Assembly: GCF_032854445.1 (NCBI RefSeq) | Contig: NC_088297.1 | Coordinates: 10,690,163-10,754,162 of the forward strand | DNA: 64,000 nucleotides | Reading direction: 5' to 3' | Origin: Liolophura sinensis | Lineage: Eukaryota > Mollusca > Polyplacophora > Chitonida > Chitonidae | Shown: piece by piece, positions 56,416 to 64,000 of the stretch | Layout: each line of letters starts with the position of its first letter | Position numbering within the stretch: the stretch's first letter is position 1 | Made by a program: the position numbers and the translations under genes | The notes under the pieces: generated by a model | What the model was told of the DNA's origin: nothing | The model's input: the letters and a program-made list of their open reading frames with translations, nothing else | Database searches by the model: none

Positions 56416-56515
56416 TTGGCGTTTTTACTTTATTTAGCAATTTTTCACTCATGGGATGACGATGAGCCACTGGGCGTGTGTACAAATATTGTGTCTTCTT
56501 GTGGCAAGGCGATAT
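56416..56515 (-). mobile_element. SINE-3, truncated
   Basis: TTAGCAATTTTTCACTCATG, GGGCGTGTGTACAAATATTG and TCTTCTTGTGGCAAGGCGAT match the 37.2-kb copy. Confidence 0.75.
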
Positions 56516-56989
56516 TTATATATAAATACCGCAGGTTTAAAAATAAAATTAAAATGTAGGTGTCGTTTCAGACATTTGTATACCATCGTCAGCCATTAAG
56601 GATATTTATTTATCAGAAATACTATTGAATAGAAACCACAAAAGAACTAAGAAAACATATAAAATAATGAATTCAGCCATCAGTCACCAGTTTTCAATGG
56701 TGCCGGAAACACGTTTAAACTTTTCTGTTTAATCAGTGTTCAAATCGTGTATCACGCTACTATATAACTTGTAGTTGATTAAAGATGTATATTTCAGTTT
56801 CGCTTTTTATTGGAGCTGTTAATATACATTCATTGTCACGGCGAGTTTATTCAACACGATGTATATACAGCGCTCACCCCTTTATGAGAGGGTATCAGAA
56901 GCAGGACCCCGGATATTATGGTTGTTTATTATTGGTCGGTTTATAGAAAAGTTCACCGCAACTAAGTAAACACAGCCCTGATGATGATT

Positions 56990-57290
56990 CCGTTCGGGAA
57001 ATCGCCTCTGTTTATGAGAAATGACTTAGACTATTAAGTCATTTCTAAGGTTAGCTGTGTGAATCTGACAGCTACAGGGAGGAGTTTATGCAGTAACTCA
57101 TATTAGAGTGACTATGTAAGTTAAGATAAGAGGCAAACTCGACACGTCAATGTTCTACGGCTACTCCATTTTGCTTATTCAAATGTCAGGGCTGTATTAC
57201 AAAAATACCTTGGTATCAAATTTCGTAAAACTCACATTTCGTATCTATAACAGAAACTTTGATGTTCTAAATACGACAAAAAATTGTGGC
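56990..57290 (+). repeat. Dispersed repeat R4, copy 2
   Basis: TGTGTGAATCTGACAGCTAC, GCAGTAACTCATATTAG and TCAAATGTCAGGGCTGTATT match 60.93-61.14 kb in the same order and orientation, with moderate divergence. Confidence 0.6.
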
Positions 57291-57544
57291 CGGTTCAACT
57301 TTAGGCCGACACATAACAAATTATGGACAGCAAAATGCCATGGGCAGATACCACATATAGGTTAAACGAGCGCATTGATTTTCCTTACTATTTAAATAAT
57401 TTGTCAAATTCAACCTCAAAAATATATATTCCCTAACTTTCGCGTGGCACAATGCCAAATGCAGCGTGCAGTTTTCACTACAACATATCAAAAAATTGTT
57501 TGAGCTGTGGTTGGTGAATGTGGAGTCATAGCCAAACGAGAAAG

Positions 57545-57650
57545 TTACCACTTACATTTTGAAGGCCTTAGGTGTGACTCGACCCAGAACTGACCCTAGA
57601 TCTACCGCTCCCAAAGCTGACGCTTCACCAATTGAAATATCGGGGCGGGG
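57545..57650 (-). mobile_element. SINE-2 head fragment
   Basis: TAGGTGTGACTCGACCCAGA, CTGACCCTAGATCTACCGCT and ATATCGGGGCGGGG match the tRNA-like head side of the 23.7-kb copy. Confidence 0.7.
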
Positions 57651-57654
57651 CAGG

Positions 57655-58405
57655 GTTCCTTCTACCACCATGATGTAATGTTAGCGCTAGGATGAGTGTA
57701 TGTAATTAGCTGCTAATGGAAACCTGTAAACCAACAGCAAATGTTTGAATTGATACGGTAATTTTTGGAAATTAACTCCTTTTATCTTTGCACGGTATTT
57801 TTAGCCAAATATTGTGTTTATATGCAATTATTTCATACAGTTCATCTACATCCAATTCGGGTGTGCAGTGATCAAAAAGTGTCTTACGCAGAATCCACTC
57901 AAACTACAACAGGGGAAGACAACTCTTCCCAACAAGGATCATCCAACAAATAGCCGGCTGCATCTCTCAGTTGGGAATTATTCCAAGCTTTGTCCATGAT
58001 AGGGAACAGATTTGAAAATAACAAAAAGGAAAACGTCGCAGAGAATAATGGATGTTATTTACTGTTAACTGTGTTAGAATAACAATATCCTGCATGAACG
58101 TAACAATGTAATGTGGAAGAATTCAGGAGTTTCCACCACGTGTATAGTTTACATCTCCAAGGCAATCTGTCGTATATTTAGATGTCGGCTTTAACTAGGT
58201 AAAAGTGACACATTATTGTGTGTTCCATCCTGAAACCAAAAATTACTTCGCCTGAAATGTATAAGTTGGGCCATTTATGTAATCAACACGAATAGTTGTG
58301 ATAATGACCTAGAAGCCTCTCGCCAATAAGATCGCTGTAAGCTCAGCAGTGTATAAGTATTACGATGGGTACAAATTGTGCCCCCCCCTCCCCCTACCAT
58401 TCTTT
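57655..58405. other. No gene recognised
   Basis: Nothing supported. ATAATGACCTAGAAGCCTCT at about 58300 resembles a scrap of SINE-1 head. Confidence 0.4.
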
Positions 58406-58407
58406 TG

Positions 58408-58587
58408 ACTTGTTTATTTATTTATATATTTATTTGATTGGTGTTTTTCGCCGTACTCAAGAATATTTCACTTGTACGACGGCGACCAGCATTGTGGTGG
58501 TAGGAAACCGGGCAGAGCCCGGGGGAAATCCACGACCATCCGCAGGCTCCTGGCGGACCTTCCCAAACAGCTGAGCCACGGAGGCCC
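58408..58587 (-). mobile_element. SINE-1 with internal deletion
   Basis: Tail TTTTTCGCCGTACTCAAGAA through CAGCTGAGCCACGGAGGCCC; the segment between body and head is missing. Confidence 0.9.
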
Positions 58588-58908
58588 AAAATGGTTTCCT
58601 TTTTTGCAGACTTTATGACAAGGGGGGTAGCCTCAAATTATCCTTACTTGAACAGGAATATACCAAAGGGTTCTGCATATCGCGTGTACATATCTCGTCT
58701 AATAGAATTTGTTAGCTCCTGTGTGTTGACTTATAAATACAATAACATTTTCAATTCAATGTTAATTTCTCAACATATGTTGATAAATAACAAAACAATA
58801 ACAGCATCAGAGCTATGTGCTTATTATAAGTAAGCAAATAAATATATTATAATTTATATGTTCAAGGGATCATGAGGATAAATATGATTTGCGTTTATAG
58901 TATTGTGA

Positions 58909-59134
58909 AATATTTATTTATTTATTTATTTGATTGGTGTTTTACGCCGTACTCAACAATATTTCACTTATACGACGGCGGTCAGCATTATGGTGGGTGG
59001 AAACCGGGCAGAGCTCGGGGAGGGGGGGGGGAACCAGGATGAGCTGGACTTGAACTCACAGCGACCACATTGGTGAGAGACTTATGGGTCATTACGCTGC
59101 GCTAGCGCGCTAACCAACTGAGCCACGGAGGCCC
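58909..59134 (-). mobile_element. SINE-1, near full length
   Basis: (TTTA)n and tail to head end CAACTGAGCCACGGAGGCCC. A G-run replaces part of the body at about 59021-59030. Confidence 0.92.
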
Positions 59135-59139
59135 CTATT

Positions 59140-59384
59140 GTGAAATACAATGGATGCCTATCACAATTTGCGGCAGTCAGACAATAGCGTTTGGGTGAGA
59201 AAACATGAGTAAACGGACTGAATATTGTGAAAAAACCCCAACAGTTTAACACGGATAAACATCAAACAAGGATTGGGAATTGAAAAGGACGATCTGCTAC
59301 GTATTACTACTGCTACGTGTAACATTACAGTCGACAGCGTCGCGCATTTGCATTGGGAGTGGCATGAGTGAAATGAGTGTATTT
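59140..59384. other. Downstream flank of the recombinase exon
   Basis: No motif seen. Confidence 0.4.
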
Positions 59385-59722
59385 TCACTCAACGGCATTT
59401 TTACTTTCAGCATTTTCTGATAACGCACTTGAACCATGCAGGATATTGGTGATTTCACGGCGTTTTGAAACGGACGGTTTGGTGACATAACTCCGTTTAC
59501 TGGATTCATTGCGGTGGCCCGTCACAGACATAACGTCCATCACAGAAACCCCGGCATCAGCAAGAACTGTGGCTGTCGTAGCCCGGGCGCAGTGATTCGC
59601 GTACTGCCGGCTGAGTTTTGCATCGCGGGAAATATCAGACATCATGGACCCAATCGTTTTGTGACTCACTGGTTGATTGCCATACCATGGTTTGTGGTCA
59701 ACTGGACCTTTAGGAGAGGCCG
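59385..59722 (-). CDS. Crypton-type tyrosine recombinase, C-terminal exon
   Basis: Exon bounded by acceptor CTTTCAG and stop codon; 111 residues. Begins ASPKGPVDHKPWYGNQPV, the pre-helix block of Crypton/KCTD1-like recombinases. It continues with NHCARATTATVL (catalytic H-x-x-R), VTGHRNES (second catalytic H) and KRSYV (Tyr nucleophile). The first catalytic Arg would be in an upstream exon that I could not find at 59.7-64 kb. It would cut and rejoin DNA by a Tyr-linked intermediate; it could be a fragment of a transposon or a domesticated gene. All residues visible in this exon are intact. Confidence 0.8.
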
Positions 59723-59724
59723 CT

Positions 59725-60370
59725 GAAAGAAAGATTCGCAGGAAGAATTATCAGGTCCGTATGTAAAAATTCCATGAAACCATTATTGTGTAGCATTAAA
59801 CGTCCCTATGGGCTTTAAATTATTTGTAACCTGATACGTTTGTCCTTTAAAAATAAACGTTTGCTCCGTCAGAAAAAATAGTCATTGTGTTTCTTTGTTT
59901 ATATTTGCGCCTGCTTTATCCAATGTAAACAGCAACCTCTGTCCACCCATAAACAGAGTTTCCAACACAGCATTCTTGCTTGTTATCTGTATGTAAGTAC
60001 AGTATCACAGATTAACGCATGTATACAACAATGTCGTATATAGATTATGATTTCTCAATTAACGTCATAATTTTGACCAATCATATTGCCTCAATTTTCA
60101 ATCATCCAGGTGATAACTTGAGTCGTTTGTTACCTGTTCTGAATATTTTGACCCCAGCCCAAGAATGTAATCCCCTGCTATTTTAGATATGCTTTCCTTT
60201 GCTCCTTTGGGCCGCCTCCTTTTTTCCCCTGTTTGTTAAGTGGTATCATTTTCTAACAGAGGCTTCAAAGTTTCTAGTTATAAATTTGTGTGTTTTTCCG
60301 AGAATGGTGGCGGATGCACTCCACACAAAATTAGTGAAAAATCCTGTTTCACCAGACTTTGACTGGGTGG
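59725..60370. other. Intron or flank upstream of the recombinase exon
   Basis: No further recombinase exon recognised. Confidence 0.4.
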
Positions 60371-60374
60371 GTTT

Positions 60375-60437
60375 GGCCTCTGTCGTATAGGTGAAATATT
60401 CTTCAATACGGTGTAAAACTCCAATCAAATAAATAAG
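60375..60437 (+). mobile_element. SINE-1 tail fragment
   Basis: GGCCTCTGTCGTATAGGTGA, AATACGGTGTAAAACTCCAA. Confidence 0.75.
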
Positions 60438-60656
60438 GAAATATGCTTGTCAATCAACTAATCACCCTAAAAGTGACGACAGGCCACTGAGCTGCATTCG
60501 AAACGTAACATCACCTATGCCTCAAAAAAATTCATGTAATTTAAAACAACTCAATCCACCCGTTAGTAGAGAGTAGCGTTGTAGACGTAAAAGCACACCT
60601 TAACTCAAGGGAGATCATCGAACTCTTCTGTCAAAATAGGATATCATAGTCTATTT

Positions 60657-60740
60657 CTTTTGGCCGCCGATGTATAAGTGACATATTCCTGAGTACGGCG
60701 TAAAACATCAGTCAAATAAATAAATCAAATAAATAAATAA
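60657..60740 (+). mobile_element. SINE-1 tail fragment
   Basis: GGCCGCCGATGTATAAGTGA, GAGTACGGCGTAAAACATCA and (AAAT)n. Confidence 0.8.
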
Positions 60741-60789
60741 ACCTACATCTTTTTGAGAGCCGCCTATATCCGTAAAATGTCATACTCGC

Positions 60790-61190
60790 TACCAAAATTG
60801 CCTTTAGTCAGTGACACGTAATTACACGTCACAACTGCAAGATGACTCCACAGCAGCTCGCACGTGGCAGACGCGCGGGAAATCCTTGGAATAAATAGTG
60901 ACAGATGTTGATAAGGTATTTGTAAAACATTTGTGTGAATCTGGATTACACGGCAGTTTATGTGGTAATAACTCATGTTATTGATTGGGTACGACGTTAA
61001 ACCCCAAGTACTCACTAACTCACTCATATTATTGAGGTAATACCTCGTATTATACTAAGATATGGGGTAAACTCCTCGAGTCACTACCAAATCACTGCTA
61101 TTAATTCTCACTCAAATGCCACGTCTGAATTACAAAATTACTTCGATATAAGTTTTACTCGAACTCCGTTCTCTATCATATGCACATGTT
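60790..61190 (+). repeat. Dispersed repeat R4, copy 3, carrying a SINE-2 tail
   Basis: TGGCAGACGCGCGGGAAATC, GTGACAGATGTTGATAAGGT and TACTAAGATATGGGGTAAAC match copy 1 in reverse. GGTACGACGTTAAACCCCAA with CACTCA repeats (about 60975-61022) interrupts it, so a SINE-2 tail fragment inserted here. Confidence 0.78.
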
Positions 61191-61319
61191 GTGTCTTTAA
61201 TGTAAAAAGGCTAAAAATTCGAAAGAAAGCACTAAACATATCGACTGTCGCCCGCGGTGCATTAAGGTGAATGATGAATAAACAATTCATAAACGCTAAA
61301 GTAAAATTTATTATGAAAT

Positions 61320-61573
61320 ACTCAGTTGGTTAGCGCGCTAGCGCAGCGTAATGATTCAGGAGTCTCTCACCAATGCGGTCGCTGTGAGTTCAAGTCCAGC
61401 TCATGCTGATTTCCTCCCCGCCCGTACGTGGGAAGGTCTTCCAGCAACCTGCGGATAGCTGTGGGTTTCCCCCGTGCTCTGCCCGGTTTCCACCCCACCA
61501 TAATGCTGGTCGCCGTCGTATAAGTGAAATATTGTTGAGTACGGCGTAAAACACCAATCAAATAAAATAAATA
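61320..61573 (+). mobile_element. SINE-1, full length
   Basis: Head GGTTAGCGCGCTAGCGCAGC, intact body, tail GAGTACGGCGTAAAACACCA and AT-rich end. Confidence 0.93.
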
Positions 61574-61579
61574 TTATGA

Positions 61580-62365
61580 AATAAAGCTGTTAAAATTCTT
61601 CTGAGATAGCAGAATAGATCTACTTCAAAGAAAAGAAAATACAGGCTGCGTTGAAACATTGCATCATCAGCAATAACAGATACAGATTTATTCACAAGGC
61701 CTTAAGTGTATTTGTTTGAGGAGCCTTTCATCATGCCATTCCTATTTTCATGGGTTACTTCCCTTTCCAGTATTTACGTCCCTTAACTATCGGAAATATT
61801 GCCGTTTATTTTGTCAGCTTCCAAAAACACAGAGGAAAATTGCAGCGACTCACAAGTAGTGTATTTCACTTATCCTTAACAACATTTTCCTTGATTCCGA
61901 TCGCTTTATTCACCTTATAGGGCCATTTAAAAGTTTTTCGAGAAGCCTGATAAATGTCTTGTCAGAAAAACTTAAGTATTGACATCAAGAATATCCATTT
62001 CAGGCCTTGATGTCCTTGTGAAACTGACTTTTTATATACTCAACTCTAGGTGAAATACAATAGTTAACTGGACAAGAAATTCTTCAGGAGCATTAGTCAC
62101 TCGTTATCGCTGCTGTTACTTAAATTCCACCACACTTGAAAGGCTTACTTGCAAATGCTAACCAATACCTACCGTCAGGGCAGATAAATAACCCATAGAT
62201 GACTTTTGTTTAATTATTGTATATACACAAAATTATATCAAAAATTAGGTTCGTTTGAATTTTTCGATCTCAGAACTTCAATTTTGTATTTGACATGCAT
62301 ACCAAAGCTATCGGTGAAATCATACACCCGTATTGTTCAACTCAACTTATATTTTTTTCTCCACA
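61580..62365. other. No gene recognised
   Basis: Nothing identified. Confidence 0.4.
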
Positions 62366-62371
62366 GCTTGC

Positions 62372-62465
62372 TGTGGCCAGCATTAATTGATGGGAGGAAA
62401 CGGAGCAGAGCCCGGGGGAAACCCACGACCATCCGTAGATTGCTGCAAGACCTTCCCACTCACGG
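62372..62465 (-). mobile_element. SINE-1 body fragment
   Basis: GGCCAGCATTAATTGATGGG through GACCTTCCCACTCACGGTGG. Confidence 0.85.
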
Positions 62466-62604
62466 TGGATAAAAATTTGGATCTTCTGAACTAGCATGCT
62501 ACATGTTTTGGATACTGACTTAATGCATTCGCCTAGAACATTCCTTACGTTTTTCATCTTCACTGAAAACTATTGACTTTTTCATTTTTGCATAACGCAA
62601 CGAC

Positions 62605-62815
62605 TGGTTGACCCGTATCCGTATAGTGGCTCGGGCGGGGCGCCTTACTTGCCTTCGGTAAGTCGTCTCAGCGAAGCAGCACTTGATTAAAGAGAGGCGG
62701 AAATCCGTCCTGTAACAAGGGGACACATTACATGCACTCCAAGGATTCCTTCGTCGTCATATGACTGAAAAATTGTTAAGTACGACGTTAAACCCCAAGC
62801 ACTCACTCACGAACA
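62605..62815 (+). mobile_element. SINE-2, 5' truncated
   Basis: CTTCGGTAAGTCGTCTCAGC, TTCGTCGTCATATGACTGAA, AGTACGACGTTAAACCCCAA and a CACTCAC end. Confidence 0.9.
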
Positions 62816-62819
62816 TTGT

Positions 62820-63320
62820 ATGTTAAATGTGATGACAACACAGCATTTTGAGTAATTCTAGACCAGTGACGATTTTGTTTCTACCAAATTCAGCTTAAAC
62901 CATTGTGCCAGGGGGCGTGTAAATTGCTACTATTTATTCATTTACATGAACAGTTAGTATAAAGCCCTGACTGAGGTAAATTGACAGGAGATCGGATATT
63001 ACCGGTTACGTGTGACCATTTACCAGACACCATACTGTCGTCGCTGCTCTGGTTTTACCCTCTGTGTTGTACATCTATCACACTGTCGTCGGTGCTCTGG
63101 TTTTACTCTCTGGCTGTACGTCTGTCACACTGTCACTGCTGCTCTGATTTTACCCTCTATACTGCACGTCTATCACACTGCCGTCGCTGCTCTGAATTTA
63201 CCGTCTATGCTGTACGTCGATCACACTGCCGTCGCTGCTCTGAATTTACCGTCTATGCTGTACGTCGATCACACTGCCGTCGCTGCTGTGGGTTTACTCT
63301 CTATGCTGTACGTATTTAAT
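62820..63320 (+). repeat. Dispersed repeat R3, copy 3, with a 48-bp minisatellite
   Basis: Flank matches copies at 14.6 and 17.7 kb. About 5.8 units of 48 bases begin at 63030 (cores CACTGCCGTCGCTGCTCTG and TCTATGCTGTACGTCGATCA). The unit is a multiple of three, which explains the 112- and 145-codon open frames. Confidence 0.88.
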
Positions 63321-63324
63321 CATG

Positions 63325-64000
63325 TTAGACTGCACAAACAGTCCCACGAGCATCCTCGACCGCGTATTGTCCTCAAACATCCACGAAGATGTTTAGTGGA
63401 CCAATCTAGATGTTCCCTGTCCAAGGCCGGAATTGAACCCGCGTCCTGAAGTATGGGCCGGTAAGTATGCCGTTGTTATACAATAACCAGGGTTAATTAT
63501 ACTGCTATTAAAACAAAACCGTATTTGTAGGCTAATTTATAAAACCAATCAATGACTATCGATATTGTTCTAAAGGAATACCGGGTAAAGTAATACATAT
63601 TCATGAATATAAGGCTATCCCCAAATACTAAACGGAAGATATTTATATGAAAGCCAATCGATATACAGATTTCATAAAGGATCAGTTTACTATTTTAGTG
63701 TGTTGTACATGCCACTTAGGCGGCCAGGATAATGGTCCATTATAATTAAATGGCGACATGAATGGTCGGGAGCCTGACCGTCGTCTAAATACAGATATCT
63801 GTTTTGCATCGTTTAGATCAGTAGTTTGCTTGGAAGAACAGCTGAACAAAAAACTAGTAGAGAGTAGAGAGAGCACTGAGAAAAATTAAGCTGCTTTGGA
63901 AAGGGGATATCCATCGTGCGGTTTACATCCGTGTGGAAATCTAAGGTGTTATTTTTTTATGGAGGCCACAAGAGATCAAACCCTACGGTAGTTCTGTTTC
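63325..64000. other. No gene recognised
   Basis: A retroposon-like end (GGCCGGAATTGAACCCGCGT) lies at about 63425-63445; the rest is unassigned. Confidence 0.4.

Noticed and set aside
63012-63449. 145-codon repeat ORF at the right end
   Set aside because: It is the stop-free 48-bp minisatellite of dispersed repeat R3; it lacks start context, signal or domain.

Overview
The window is repeat-rich metazoan genomic DNA. It has intron-split genes, tRNA-derived SINEs, decayed LINEs, Tc1/mariner elements, a Crypton-type recombinase and many minisatellites. The dominant SINE, which begins with a tRNA-like head and ends in a tail reading GTACGGCGTAAAACACCAAT plus (AAAT)n, is of a type I associate with marine lophotrochozoans. 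A mollusc is my first guess and a brachiopod is not excluded. No bacterial or viral operon structure is present.

The one clear host gene lies on the minus strand at about 13.1-26.8 kb. Eleven exons (26770 down to 15980) join in perfect phase to encode a secreted astacin-family zinc metalloprotease. In order they give a signal peptide, a propeptide ending at a dibasic site, the catalytic domain with HEIGHALGFYHEHARPDRD, an EGF-like module and a CUB domain. A Cys-rich exon and a thrombospondin type-1 exon follow at 14.1 and 13.1 kb. They match the EGF-CUB-TSP1 layout of nematode NAS-33 to NAS-38 type astacins, but their splice phases are unresolved. The usual Met-turn methionine is a leucine. 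The intron after exon 4 is filled by a minisatellite that copies the exon's own 5' splice site six times.

Region 1-6.4 kb is a LINE graveyard: an ORF1/pol relic with zinc knuckles and RT blocks, a second LINE 3' end inserted in reverse, and an endonuclease fragment split by a 28-bp minisatellite. At 7-13 kb there are minisatellites and an intact Tc1 (DD34E) transposon with 19-bp perfect TIRs. At 27-39 kb there are scattered SINEs, MITEs, a decayed Tc1, and a 42/84-bp repeat that is an open 300-codon frame. From 39.5 to 50.1 kb is a 50-bp satellite with nested higher-order repeats (850 bp and about 3 kb). From 50 to 64 kb there are SINEs, a second TTAA-flanked 440-bp MITE, a three-copy dispersed repeat, a (TA)n tract and a Crypton-like tyrosine recombinase exon.

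Apart from the astacin gene, the Tc1 transposase, the recombinase exon and possibly the 300-codon repeat frame, I found no convincing protein-coding gene. No rRNA, functional tRNA or CRISPR was seen.
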